A stretch of DNA of 64,000 nt from Sphaerosporella brunnea. Taxonomy: Eukaryota; Ascomycota; Pezizomycetes; Pezizales; Pyronemataceae. This document shows positions 1-11,950 of the stretch, piece by piece. The stretch covers positions 1 through 64,000 of the forward strand of contig VXIS01000219.1 in NCBI GenBank assembly GCA_008704415.1. Direction: 5' to 3'. Position 1 is the first letter of the stretch. The number at the start of each line of letters is the position of its first letter. The position numbers and the translations under genes were made by a program. A model generated the notes under the pieces. It ran no database searches. It saw only the letters and a list, made by a program, of their open reading frames with translations, and was not told where the DNA came from.

Positions 1-3000
1 AATGTTATTGAGAGTGGGCAGGCCTAGGTGCGGGAAATATTGATGAGTGTGACCAATTACTTTTTCACCCCGCGTGTTCGACCTGAGCAGCAGTTTGCAG
101 GAGAAAAAGCAAACATCCGACTCGGTCCTGCGGACACGGAGTTCAGCTGAAGGTGCGGAGCCCAAAGTGAACCGGTACAGAAACCGCCTTGGCGGCGTTA
201 GCCAGGTTGGATACATCGATCAGCCGCAGCAGCGCGAAAATATTCGCACTTTGATGGTAGTGTTGGGCACGAATGCCGAATGTCGAGCGAAAGGAATCCT
301 TCACGGGCGAAGTCTGTTGCAACTATAGCAAAAGAACGATTACGCTTTCAGACATCCTGTATTTTCATAAAAACGCACAAGATCGAAGGACTCTTGTCAC
401 CCAGGAAGAGCCTCGGGGAAAAAAAACAAAAAAAAAAAAAAAAAAAAAAAGCAGTTTTCTGCAGGTTTGCCTGCAAAAGGTCCAAATGCGAAGAACCAGC
501 GCTTCCCTGAACATTCGGTCATTGCATCCAGTGCGGCGTCCTCCCTTCTCCTTCCATGACTTGTAGGAGACACACGAAGGACAGCAACGGGCTCCGTTGG
601 CACCGCTAGATCTCCACAAAAAGGAGAAACGGAATAAGAACAAACCCCTCCTAGCGCTCAGCAAAAGTGAACGCGACACTGCACTCGCTTGAGACAACAG
701 GATCACCGCGGGAGTTTGGTCGACGCTACTACTTAAACCCCCCCCCCCCCCCCAATCCACCAAACCCCCGGCCCGATATGCTCCGCCAGGCGGCTGCGTA
801 TCGGGCGCCGCTGGGGTCAGTGACAATAGCCAGCGGTGGCAGAGCCGGCTACGAAGCCTGGTTTTAGTACAGAGTGATACTCGGTGAAGAAACGGTGAGA
901 TTGGCAGCCACATGCCCGAGGAACTGAGGTTGCAGCTGTTACCCATGAGGAGAGAGTTGATCAGGCGGAAAAACGCTGTCAATCGTCCCGGGTTCCAAAA
1001 GATTTCCGCAAGGAGGCTTTCGGTGGATCTAGGCAAAGAAAATGACAACCGGAATGGACTATTGGCTTTCTAAGCCGGCCTGGAATCATTTTTTTTTTCC
1101 AAAGGACGCGCCTTTGCAGTATTGCACTTACAGTACGGCAATGCAATCGCCGGAGGTTTCGATAATGATTCTCGAGGCGATTGGCGATCAGCCATCGTTG
1201 TACTGGTGCAATGAACTTCTGGGGACGAGGACACCGCAAACTTCGACTTGCCGGGGCAACGAGTTGTCCTCCGTACCCCGTCCGAAATGCGGCTCTCCAC
1301 CGCACAACCATTCTTGGTCACTTATATCGTGCAGCGCGTGCCAGTGTGCGACGGTTATCGAGACGTCAAACGAACACACTGGCAATAGCCGGAAGTTTTA
1401 TACTCGAGGATGTCACGGCGAATGGCATTTCCCTTGGGTTTTACCTCCGTTCGACAGGGAAGTTTCGAGTACTTCTCGAGACAGAGTGGCCGGCTTTTTG
1501 CATCAACCCAAACGGTCCAGCCTGCTGTCGGGCTGCCAGGGCTTTGAGTGACCTCCGGTGAAGACCGGCCATGCGAGTGGCGGGGTTCAATCGGCGCCGA
1601 TCAACTTACCAGCTATAGTAAACTCCTATCTAGTGATTACCTCCTAGTCGTCATTTTCCACGGCGAACATCTTCGTGTACTTTTCATTTCATAGCAGTAG
1701 CTGATATCATGGTGGTCGTATTTGTCGTCATTGCGGTCTCCGTCGCGGGCCGCAGCCCAAACAGCCAGCCGGGCTTTTTGATCAGCCCACATCCGCCCAA
1801 CGCGGCTGGCTGGCTGTTGAGAACACTGTATTCCTCTGCATGATGCATATGCATTCTAAATGTTACACGGCATATGGCTTGGTGTGGAGCCAGAATTTCT
1901 TGGGGGCGGAGATTTTTGTTTGGCTGCGTGTGGACGTGGAACCCTGCGACTGTGTGGTAAGGGAAGGTGATTGTCGTGTGATGATCTCTTAAGGGTGCAA
2001 CTGTAGGGCGAGGGTTTCTTGGGCGGGGATTTCCATTGGGGAGGGAGCGGGGATTTCTAAAGGCGGAGGTTTCTAAAGGCGGAGGTTTCTTGGTCCGCGG
2101 ATTTCGTGGGCTGGGGATTTCCTGAGCTGGGCACTCTTACTGGAATGTGGTACGGCAGATGATTATCAGTGGAGTGTTTTTTTGGAAAAAAAAAAAAAAA
2201 GAAAAAAAAAATAGCAGATATATTCAGTTAATGGTTTCAGCTGGGAGGAACGAATTGTCTCGTGATGGATGTGATCTATAGAGCAGTTGATGTGGCGTTT
2301 TCCCAGTGGCGTTTACCGGTGGCGGTGCAGGCTCAACCCTAAGCGAAGCCGTGGAGCGACTGCACAGCTCTACTATTCTGGAGCGAAGCCGTGGAGGAGC
2401 TTCAGCGACGACACTGCGGAGCGACTACGCTGCTATACATACTGCTGGATTTGTAGATAGTTGTGGAATGGAATAGAATTGTCTTTATCCGTGCGAGTGC
2501 TGGCTATGAAGTGAGACGGTCTTGCCTCCTCGAACCCAACCCACTACCTCCTCTCTTTACTTTACTACTTCAACCTACTACCTCCTCCCTTTACTACTTC
2601 GCAGATACCTTCTGCCTTGCAACGACCTTTTCCCTCGCAACCAATTGAAGAGTTCTCCTTCTGTAAACCGGGAAAGCGCTATAACATGTGTCATGGTTGC
2701 AGAGCACGTGTTGCTCGAAGAACAGCAAATGCAGCTCAACATGAGCCGGTCTTATACGGGGTAGAATATAAAGGCCAATGGTGTTCTTTAGATGGAGGTT
2801 GAACGACAGCCCAGTCAACAACGGAGAGTTGGAACACTACAACGTGTGGGAGCAGATAATCAGCCACTGTTTAAAGAACATGATGTGAGAGATGTCACGG
2901 ATGATGCATTGGCTATGGATCAACAGTGGGAGCATACTGCACCCCCTCCGAGTCAGTCTGTGGATGAAACTGCGCACTGCAGAAACTGCGGTCGCCGTTA

Positions 3001-3594
3001 CAGAGTTTTCTTTCGGGAAACCTGGAGTATCAACATTCGAGAGGAGGTGTTTACTCATTGGCAGTTATACGTTGCTCTGTCCTGTGCAAACCAGTGGAGA
3101 CCGAATAACTGTCCGAACGCCAGAGACAGTATCAGGGTGCGATGGATTGTGCAGGAATGTGGTATTCAGGGAGGTATTTGAGAATTGATGGGGCGTTTTT
3201 TGCTGAATGGGATGAGTTGGGATGTTCGCAATTTTTTTTGCGCGATGGCGGAGTCTTCATTTAATCTGGCTTTTTTTTTTTTCACAGAATGACAGCAACT
3301 GCGCTGTGTCTCACACACGTACGCCCGTACATATGACTTTACATTAAGTGGCGCTGTAAAAATGACTGCACACCGTGTGGTCACCACACGGGTGTTCACT
3401 CGTCTTTGAACATGGCCAAGAAAAAAATTGGGAAACGTATATATGGCGTTATACTAAGAAGTGCTAATGATTTCACGGCCGAAGGCTGCCAGAATCTTGT
3501 AATGTAGTCTAGATGTGACCTTCAGAGGTCGATGCTGTTGTTTCATGGTACTCAAAATGGTTTAGAGTGTGCTTTTATCCCAACTTTCATATCC
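1..3594. other. Non-coding stretch, low-complexity and repeat fragments
   Basis: No reading frame here has recognisable domains or consistent splice structure. Visible items are a long A run near 421-450, a C run near 738-754, an 11-bp inverted repeat (1760-1770 with 1808-1818), a partial copy of the dispersed repeat that also brackets the NLR gene (about 1831-2230), an A-rich tract near 2183-2212, and short repeated units around GAGCGAAGCCGTGGAG at about 2340-2400. A frame at 2792-3181 has a CxxC pair but no other support. Confidence 0.5.
1831..2230 (+). repeat. Partial third copy of the NLR-flanking dispersed repeat
   Basis: It begins with the same boundary as the copies at 19871 and 26801: TTCCT, then the palindrome ATGCATATGCAT followed by TCTAAATGTTACAC. 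It then follows the 19.9-20.1 kb copy through the GGGGGCGGAGATTTT and TTTGGCTGCGTGTGGA segments. The later 0.9 kb shared by the other two copies is absent here; the copy fades into an A-rich tract. Confidence 0.6.
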
Positions 3595-3685
3595 GGGGGT
3601 GTGGTTTAGTGGTATAATTCCTCTTTAGCACTGGTCACCCGACCACGCATAGAGGCGGTCCGGCGTTCGATTCGCCGCTCCTCCA
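3595..3685 (+). tRNA. tRNA-Ala (anticodon AGC), intron-containing
   Basis: A full cloverleaf can be drawn. The acceptor is GGGGGTG pairing with CTCCTCC (one G-T and one T-T mismatch). The D arm is GTTT/TAAT, weak at its last pair. The anticodon stem CCTCT/AGAGG carries the loop TTAGCA..T, and the T arm CGGCG/CGCCG carries TTCGATT. Anticodon positions 34-36 read AGC. A 19-base intron (3631-3649) sits after position 37, the canonical place for nuclear tRNA introns. A T-rich stretch follows the discriminator A. The imperfect acceptor and D stems leave some chance of a tRNA pseudogene. Confidence 0.8.
3631..3649 (+). other. tRNA-Ala intron (19 nt)
   Basis: Inserted between anticodon-loop positions 37 and 38. 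It is unrelated in sequence and length to the 14-base intron of the second tRNA-Ala copy at 10711-10724, although the exons of the two genes are the same. Confidence 0.7.
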
Positions 3686-3955
3686 TTCGTTTTGTTTTTA
3701 GCCAAAGAAGGTGAATCCCATTCTGCATTTTTGTCAGAACACGCTGTTTGACCGTGCTGTGGGGTTTGAGGAGAAAAAGGATGGGATTGGCCACCGGTAT
3801 TCCAGTAGCTCCGATGAAAAGGTTCCGTCCTGACATCCGCAAGCCTTGGATTCATGATCACGATGGCTCCGTCAATGTATCCGATACGCTGCCGGTGTTA
3901 CTGTTTTCTTCGGAGTCGCGGAGAGTCGGGCTGAAAGCACCGATCCGGTCTGCTC

Positions 3956-4634
3956 GCTCTTACACAAACAACGACAACATGGCATACCCGGCCCAGGCCA
4001 ATGGCTTCTCCCACGCATCGCCCACGCCGAAGCGCGGCTCTCAGCCCAAGGATGGCGGGTGGAGTACCGATGGGTACCCGGACACAAAGACGTCACAGGC
4101 AACGAGCTGGCGGACCAGCTCGCCAAGAAGGCGGCGACCCTCCATAGCCCACCGACAACGAGCGACATAATCGCAACTGCCTCGCTAGCCAACATCAGTC
4201 GAGACATAACTCTTGCCAAGCGAGCAGACCGAGACGTATGGCTCCGCAAACACTGCAAGCCTAAGACATACTACCGCAGGCCTCAAAAGCCTAACCACGG
4301 CCCCGAAGGCTATCGCTTCGCGGTTCTATCAACTGAGGCTGAACAAGGCACCGACCGCCGCCCCCTACCTCCTACGGACGGGACGAAAGACAAATGCTGG
4401 TGGTGCAGCTCCAGCTCCATCCAGAACCGAGACCATCTTTTCAAATTCTGCAAGAGGTGGAAGAAGGAGCAGAGAGTCCTCTGGAAGGCAGTGAAGGAGG
4501 CGACGAAGGACGGTGGGCAAAAGCGATGGCCAACAGCGAAGACTACCGCGCTGCTGGCCGACGATAGGTGCACGGAAGCGGTGTTGGATTTCCTAGGCTC
4601 CGATATGGCCCAGCGGGGCCGCATGATGTATTGA
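3956..4634 (+). pseudogene. LINE (Tad-type) ORF2 C-terminus: RNase H and zinc knuckle, decayed
   Basis: The reading frame carries an RNase H signature (WVPGHKDVTGNELADQLAKK, 4071-4130) and, nearer the end, a CX2CX9HX4C zinc knuckle (C-W-W-C ... H-L-F-K-F-C, about 4393-4449). It stops at 4632-4634. This is the order of the last domains of ORF2 in fungal Tad-like non-LTR retroelements. Upstream the same frame can be followed to about 3956 through a QWLLPRI-like RNase H segment; further upstream the reverse transcriptase is missing or unrecognisable. The 3' UTR runs to perhaps 4740-4790. I see no poly-A tail or target-site duplication, so the limits are uncertain. The copy starts about 270 bases after the tRNA-Ala gene. 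Confidence 0.75.
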
Positions 4635-4739
4635 AAGGGTCTCTCCTTTGTCCTTCCCCTAAGTGCTCTCCTCTTGTTACGAATCTCCTTGGTGCGACTC
4701 ACACCCTCGGTGTGATTTCCTTGTCTTTATTTCCTTAGA

Positions 4740-6654
4740 AGGGCCGCAGGCACCAACAGTAGGCTCCGACCCAAGGTGTAGCATAGTCTCTTCTCTTCTA
4801 TATACCGTATTATCCCGGTAATAACGAAATTTCACAGACCCCGAAGTATACTGACACGTACCGTTCAGCGGGCAGTGAAGCTGTGTGAGAGGCGGTCGGA
4901 AGCGACGTGCTTGGACAGTGACAAAACGGGAAAAAATAACGGACCGTGACGCCGCGCCGCAGTATGGCATGGCCACTGTAGAGTATTTGAGCACGTTTAC
5001 AGTATTGCGACCAGTTTATTCCGGAGTCTTTTCGCGCTGCTTTGCTCGCTACAGTAACGGCTCTACACCGAGTGAGCTGGCATGAGCAACCCTACCTAGT
5101 TTATCCGAGCTGCGCGTGCAGGCCCAGAAACGTGGAAAACGCTGCCGGATAGTCTTTGCCTCCATCGTGCCTCTTGTCGCATGCATGTGAACCGGCCCAA
5201 TGAAAATCCGCGGATGTCGGAGTCCCTGACGTCGCGACCCCGTACATCGTGGGGCTCCGGTTTCCGATCACATATCGGGTGGCCGCTGCTTGTCGGCCTC
5301 CACGGCGTGCTTGCCTCCTGCATTTCCAGTGGTCTTTTGTCAAGTTGGCTTGAAGTCCCTACTTACGTGTCTAGAAGCTCGGGCTGTGCCGAGTGCTGCA
5401 GAACGATATGATATGCTCACCTTTCGTCGCGATTGAAGACTCGAGATTTTCCGAGAGACGTTTCTCGACCTCGGCGGGGGAACTGTCTGCAGCCTCGGGA
5501 AGGTGACAGCTGCTTGTATTTCTTCCGGCAGCGGGCAGCTCCAGAACACACGTGCACACCACCCCACAGATTCTGAACGCAACGCGGGGTACACCGTACA
5601 CGACCAGGTTTTGCGGTTCTGTCAGCGCACATTCATCAACATATATATCTTGCCATGCCAGGCCATGCGCGCCGACAATTGAGGCATATTCCGTTCGGCT
5701 GGGTGATTGATTCTTACTATCATACCGCGATTGCAATCAGGCTATGTATGGAGATGGTGCTAGCGATGGCTGATTTGCATGTGCAACGCACGGGGGGCAT
5801 CTACATAGTATCCCCAGCCGCTCCAGCCTTGCCTTGCAATATAAGTTACATAACCCACAGCTGCCACGTCCAGTACCCCGCTTCGCCTGGAACCCCGCTG
5901 CTTGCATACTCTATATCGAGCCACGTTTCTCGGAACCTGGGGCGCTGCAGCAGCCGGCCGGAAAAATTGCGCAGGGTCCGCCCCCCCCCCCCCACCCCCG
6001 TGCCGCATCGGTGACATGTATGCTCGCGAACAACCTTATCCCAAGGCGCCAGTTTGCTCCACATGTCGCCACGAGACACTTGTGGAGGCGATTCGGCTTG
6101 CAAGAGTAATCGAGCACGTCGATACAGGCTCCCTGGTTTGTTGTGCGGGGCAAGTAATAGAGCCTGCCGAGCTCATCTGGCTGCAGCTTTGCGGCACAAA
6201 AGCTGCCCGGAGTGCGGACCGTCGATGCTGCACCATCTAGATGTGCGTCATTGAAGGTCACTCGCCGCTCTGGCGCTCTCTGCTAGGGAGCACAGGATCG
6301 AGGGTGTGGAATCTTCCTTTCAACGCCCTTGCATTGCGCGGAAACGGGCCGAATAACGTGTGCCCTAAAAAACGCTGCACATGTCTGCATGCCTGGTTCC
6401 TGACTATCAAGCCATGGCCATGAAGAAATCGGCAGGTCAGCCAACTTGCTTAGCTGCAGTCATGCCACAGCTCGCTGTCACTGGCCGCAGAAATCGAATC
6501 GCCAGGTTGATCCTTGGACCAATCTGCAGCTCAGGTCGAAAAACCGGAACAATCCGGACCAATCATCGACAGGCTGGGAATTTTTTGTATAAGACGGTGC
6601 TAGTGGATGCTCCAAGTGAAGAAAGAAACCAGCGCTCTAGATCCCCCAGTCAAG
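4740..6654. other. Intergenic, no gene recognised
   Basis: Many short frames exist on both strands but none carries a domain, splice structure or family resemblance. A run of C at about 5980-5998 is the only simple-sequence feature. The last few hundred bases should hold the promoter and 5' leader of the amylase gene; I could not assign a TATA or regulator site with confidence. Confidence 0.45.
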
Positions 6655-9285
6655 ATGCAGTCTCTTCGCCACCTCGCCCTCTTTTTATTCTCGTTCATTC
6701 TTTTGGTTACTGCCTCGCCGGTCCACCAGAACCAGAAACGGTCTACCCAGGTGTCGTTGATCAGCTGTACTTTTTCCAACAATGTTCTGGCCGGCTCGAT
6801 CAAAGTGTGGGCTCCTGGAGCCGCTCTGGGACACCCTTGCTGACATGATGGTATTGCAGGTCCAAAATATCGCGCACCAGAAAACCGTCACGGTTAGTTA
6901 TGCAGTCGGGAGCAGCTGGAGCAACAGCCAGGTACTCAGCGCGTCCTACTCGACCGGGCCCGACAGCTCCGGCTACGAAACGTGGACCTTCAGCGGCACC
7001 GCCACGGGGGCAACGCAGTTCTATATCTCGTACACGGTATCGGGAAGTACCTACTATGACCCAGGGAACAGCACCAACTATACCATTGGTTCGAGCACGA
7101 CCACAACCGCCGCCGCCTCCTCCGCCTCCACAGCTACCACCACCACCACCTCAACAGCTACTACTACTACCACCTCGGCAGCCGGCGGCACCTCCGTGGT
7201 CACCAGCACCCTCCCCGCAATCCTCCCCACCAGCTACCCCTCCGAAGCCCCCGCGACCGCCCCGACAGGCTGCGACAACTGGAACGGGCTCGACAGCTGC
7301 AGCACCAGCGGGGTGTACTCCATCCCCGCAAGCGCCGAGAACCGGCGGTGGCAGACGCCGCCGAAAGGGGAGCAGTGGTACTTCGACAGCTTCCAGGACT
7401 ACAGCGACCTGGTCGGGTACGCCGACATCCAGTACAGTGCGGCGCGGACGAGCGCGGTGGTCACGGTGAACGCGGCGTCCAAGGCCGGCGAGGCGCTGAG
7501 CTACACCTTTGGCGGCGTCACGCAGTCGTCGAACCAGTACGCCGTCAGCAGCTCGCTCGCCGACACGCTGGCCATCACCGTCACCAGCGCCAGCGGGAAA
7601 AGACTCGTGCTCGAGCCGCTGAACTTTATCTGGCAGAACCAGGACCTGAGTGCAGCGCAGAGCAGCTTCAGCGGCGGGCAGAAGGGGGGGATCGTCGAGC
7701 TTTTTGGTTGGCCGTATAACGATATCGCGAACGAATGTGCCTTCCTGGGAAAAGCCGGCATGTTTGTTTCTTCGGAGTTAGCCCTTTCTATATACTGGCT
7801 GGACGCTGACGATCCCGACAGGCTACATGGGCGTGAAGGTTTGGCCGCCGCAAGAACACGTCTGGGGCTCGAACTACTACGAGACCGACAACATGTTCCG
7901 CCCCTGGTACCTGATCTACCAGCCGGTCAGCTACAAGCTTGTCGGCCGGGCCGGCACACGCGAAGAGCTCCGGGCGATGATCAAGGCGTGCCGCAGCGTG
8001 GGAGTGCGGGTCTACGCCGACGCCGTTCCCAACCACATGTCAGGCAATGGAAACGGTGGGTGCTTCTCGCTTTCCCAGCCCAAAATCAGCCGCTAACTGA
8101 GGGACCGCAGACGTCCAGAACCATCGCAACGATGCCGGCTCGTGCTCCTACTGGTCCGGCCACAACGCCACCGCAAACTCGCCGTACTACACCCACGGCT
8201 ACACGTACCTGATAAACCCCTACACCGGCACCCGCCCGGCACTAGAGTACCCCGCCGTCCCCTACGGCCCGCTCGATTTCCACTGCGAAGCGCCAATCAG
8301 CAGCTGGACGGACGGCGAGGTGATCACCAAAGGCTGGCTGGTGGGGCTGGCAGACCTAAACACCGAGACGGACTACGTGCAGGACCGGATCGCGACCTAC
8401 TTTGTAGACCTCCTCTCGATCGGCTTCTCGGGTTTCCGCGTGGATTCGGCCAAGCACATCGGGCCGACGTCGCTGGCGCAGATTTTCGGGCGCATGCAGA
8501 AAAAGCTGGGCGGCAGCCTCCCGGGCGACTTTGTCACCTGGCTGGAGATCCTGATGGGCGGCGAGAAGGAGCTGTTGGCGTGCAGCGGCGGCGAGTGGAG
8601 CTGGTATACAAACTTCAATACGCAGCTGTCTGCGGCCGGCATCAGCGACAGCGACATCAACAAGATCAAGATCTGGAGTTCAGGTACGCCGGGCCTCCGC
8701 CCCACCGCCCCACCACTAAATCCCGTGAAAACCCAGACTACCCGAAAGAATTCCCGATCTGCGGCTCCTGGGTAATCCCGTCGACGCGCTTCGCGATCCA
8801 AAACGACGACCACGACCAACAATCCCCAGTAGCTTCCCCCACCCGCCTCGCGTGATCCCAGCTAACAGCCCCTCCCCCCCCCCCAGGGCTCCTCCTCGCG
8901 CGACATGGGCGACCAAGGCAGCGTGCTGATCAAAGACCAAGACGTAGCGAAGCACCGCAGCTTCGAGGTGAAGCTGTTTTCGCGCGCCGACGGGGACTGG
9001 CAGATCAGGCTGATCCTGTCGTCGTACATGTGGGGCGCCAACGGCGCCACCGGGTACCCGGACGGCCTGTCGGACTGCGCGCTGTACACCGGCACCCAGG
9101 CCGCCAGCGGGTGTCTCGGCCTCGGGCTGGATCCGGCCTACGTCCAGGGCGTCTGCGCGTACACTATGGTCGCGGGCAGATATACCCGCCCCCATCGGGA
9201 TCTGAGTATTGTCAATGCCATGAGGAGCTGGGTCGGGCTGGCTGCGACGACGGCGAGCGCGCTGGGGATTCCGGGGTGTTCGTAG
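6655..9285 (+). CDS. Secreted alpha-amylase, CBM21 + GH13, 781 aa, six exons
   Basis: Exons by splice sites and frame: 6655-6804, 6860-7757, 7822-8055, 8111-8683, 8737-8828, 8887-9285 (2346 nt). Residues 1-20 are a signal peptide, followed by a dibasic KR at 28-29. Residues about 33-127 resemble a CBM21 starch-binding module (SIK-VQNIAHQKTVTV core). A Thr/Ser-rich linker spans about 128-178. A beta-rich segment (187-315) precedes the GH13 barrel, which has ADAVPNHM (region I), GFRVDSAKH (nucleophile Asp539), TWLEIL (acid/base Glu573) and NDDHDQQ (Asp645). All three catalytic acids are present, so an active endo-acting alpha-1,4-glucanase is expected outside the cell. There is no C-terminal CBM20. 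Layout recalls the Lipomyces LKA1-type amylases; the exact GH13 subfamily is not settled. The second intron uses a GC donor. Confidence 0.93.
7758..7821 (+). other. GC-AG intron in the amylase gene
   Basis: The frame and the conserved stretch FLGKAG-YMGVKVWPP are restored only if exon 2 ends at 7757 and exon 3 starts at 7822. The intron then begins GCATGT and ends GACAG, with a branch-like GCTGAC at 7805-7810. No GT donor in the area gives the same frame. Confidence 0.75.
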
Positions 9286-10674
9286 AGGTGGAGGAATGTG
9301 ATATTTTGAGATGTTATGTAATTGCAGGAATCATGGTTTACAGAGAGCTTCTTTTACCCGCGTGGTTGTATTCACATATGTACCTTCATTCAAATACCCA
9401 TGGCTAGCTATGGCTGCAAAACGAATCCAGCAAACCAGAGGCGCCTCGACCCAACTGAATCTTAGGGGGGGGCAATAATCCTTGACTGCCGGGTGACATC
9501 GCATGATTGGAGGGAGCAACGCAACCTCCACAGGGCGTGATCTTCATTCCTTACATCTTCCATCCATGAGCATACACAAAAACACCCACAACCCCCCGCT
9601 TTCCTTTGGCTGCATCCCAAGGCCATCAGCGTTCGCCAAGAAGCCGCACAACCACCACTCCTTCCGCTTTTGCGGGCGGCGGAGCGCCGCGTAGTTCCGA
9701 TGCCGGAAGAGGAGGGGAAGGGTGTAGTTGCTCTCTGTTGGTTTCTATTCGCTTCTTGATAGCAAAAGAAGCATGTCGTTTTTGCCAGACGTTGTAACCA
9801 GTATCGTTGGCCGCACTTGATAACCGGTGACCAGACATTTTTGTTCGCGGCATCATCCAGTGAAGTAGCCGCATCGAGTGATATTTTGCGCATAGACGAG
9901 TCAACATCCGTGTGGTGTGCAGTGATTAGTACAGCGCCGCTTAATATAAATTCATATGTACGTTGCAATCAGGGCGTATGTGTGTGAAAAACACGGCGCA
10001 GTTGCGTTCATTCAGTGTCGTCGCCAAAGCTCCCGCTCCACAATGCGCCGCCAAATCACTCAGCCGGTGGTAGGAAAAATTTTCGGGTTTTCCGCGTTGC
10101 GCCACCGTGGGAGCCACCGCACGCTCGCTTTGCTCTATGTATAAGATAGGGACACGGGGGGGGGGCGTAGTGAAGCTGGGTGGTTGCGGGTGGTAGAGGA
10201 TGGGCGGCTTTCTGAGGATGAAGGCAAGCGTTGATTTACAGCTAGCACTCGTACTAATCCAACCAACGTTCTAGCACCTGCCACTACGCTCCTCCACAAT
10301 GCGCCACACAATCACAGATAATCACTCAGCCTCCGGTAGGGTGTTGAGCCACCGCGTTTCGCCACCGCTGCGGCTCACTTTGCTCTATATATCTATACCT
10401 ATAGTAGCCAACCTCGCATATGATCACATTTTCATTACGGTTGTTCTTGGAGCTAGCTGTCAAAAGACCCGACTCTGTCGTAAGGACAATAAGCCTTTGT
10501 GATCAAGCATATCTTCGCCTGCCATTGGTTGCCAGGGTCGTTGTACACACTATGCGTACTAAGGGTCCTTAAAGTAAGCAAGTATGCTGGAAAAACGTTG
10601 GATGGCTGGCTGAGTGCCTTCGAATACAAGATACGCCGTCTCCAAAAAAAGAGAAGGGCCCAAAAAAAAAGACA
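9286..10674. other. Intergenic with two diverged copies of a short repeat
   Basis: No gene is recognised. Segments at about 10035-10145 and 10290-10395 resemble each other: both hold a CCACAATGCGCC block, an AATCACTCAGCC block and a TTTGCTCTAT block. A shorter relative (GTTGCGCCACCGCAGCGG, then CTCACTTTGCTCTATATA) lies at about 21115-21160. A G run is at about 10157-10165. Confidence 0.5.
10035..10395 (+). repeat. Pair of diverged GCGCCACCG/TTTGCTCTATA repeats
   Basis: Two units about 255 bases apart share CCACAATGCGCC, ATCACTCAGCC, GTAGG, CGCCACCG and CTTTGCTCTAT in the same order. A third partial unit is near 21115-21160. Nature unknown; probably remains of a small non-autonomous element. 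Confidence 0.5.
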
Positions 10675-10760
10675 TGGAGGAGCGGCGAATCGAACGCCGG
10701 ACCGCCTCTAAGCTAGCTGTTGCATGCTAAAGAGGAATTATACCACTAAACCACACCCCC
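10675..10760 (-). tRNA. tRNA-Ala (anticodon AGC), intron-containing, second copy
   Basis: Read on the minus strand, the exons match the 3.6 kb tRNA-Ala: the same acceptor (GGGGGTG/CTCCTCC), D arm, anticodon arm (loop TTAGCA..T, anticodon AGC) and T arm. The intron is 14 bases (10711-10724), unlike the 19-base intron of the other copy. A T run follows directly downstream on the minus strand (A run at about 10660-10670), the expected RNA polymerase III terminator. Confidence 0.82.
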
Positions 10761-11950
10761 ATTTGTGTATGAATGATGATAAATATGCAATCTGATCCAA
10801 AAGAATACAATCCTTGCAGCCCGCGCTAAACCTTTACCAAGACTCAACTTCCACACAACACGTGGGTGGTGTCGAGCGCAAACCATGCGGTACACCTTCC
10901 TCCTCCATCGACAAGGATCTTCCAGGTAGGTTTCCCCGAAGGCTTCTGGGACAGCTGGCAGAATCTATAAATCACTTAATGCATCTTCGGGGCAGAGCTT
11001 TCGGGGGAGCCACCGCAAAAAGCCAAGGGGCGCTGTAGCAACCCGACAAATCATCATCGTGCGACTTGGCCAAGGCAAAACGCGTGCATATATAGTTGTT
11101 GCCTAGGGACGTTGCCGTCGCCGCATCCATCGTTGAGTATGGTAGGGCACAGGCGCCGATGGGCCCTCTTCGGTCGTACTGAGCGCTGGAGGCGTCTGGT
11201 ATATAGATAGGCAGGGTACCACAGGTCCCCGGGCCCACGACGGATAGGCATCGGCCTCCCTATGACTTTCTGGGATTCCGTGCGCCCACGGGTTCCATGC
11301 CGCCCGGCCATATCGGACATGCGCCCTAGTTCCCTACCCTCCCCGCGGATCTGGTCCTATTGTGCATATGTAAGAAATCCCCCATGTATTCGAATTTTTT
11401 AGTTACACTGCATTGTGTCTACTGTCTAGCAGCTATATACCAGAAACATCCAGTAAGTCGTACAATTTAAGTCCGTTCAGTCCATAGTTACTTCTCAGAG
11501 CCAACCACGCAACAGAAAATTTGAGCTCCACCTCAGACAAATAACCCGCGATTGTCATGAGCCGTCACTCGGTCGGTCTTAATTAGTGGTCGATTATTGT
11601 AATTTCAGCTCATAACTACTTACCTAGATAAGTACACGTGACAATACTATACGCTACAATTGTTATATTTTTGAAAGCAATACCGAGTTAATATCAAAAC
11701 GACAAAGTTCGTGCCGAGACCGGGTGATATCATATGAAGAAGGTTTTTCCCTTAAAGACGCGCCAGTTAATACGTGTTCCTGCCCGCACGCGACTGGTAT
11801 TCTCACTTATGAATGTCAACTGTACTCAGACTTTACTGGTTGTTGAGGACTAGAACTTCCTCTCTAAATCATATACTTCAAATAGACACCTAAATTAACT
11901 ATCGCAATCGCGCGGACGTCAGGCAGGTGCCTTGATTATGCTGATGTCGG
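10761..11950. other. Intergenic, nothing recognised
   Basis: No domain-bearing frame, RNA gene or clear repeat is visible. Frames at 10814-11038 (+) and 10972-11320 (-) are short and have no supporting features. The segment ends at the 5' target-site duplication of the LINE insertion. Confidence 0.4.

Noticed and set aside
365..1561. Long overlapping frames on both strands near the left edge
   Set aside because: They run through homopolymers and have no domain on either strand.
2617..3181. Overlapping frames with CxxC pairs (for example around 2690 and 2975)
   Set aside because: Frames are short, change between segments and match no zinc-binding family I know; no splice sites join them.
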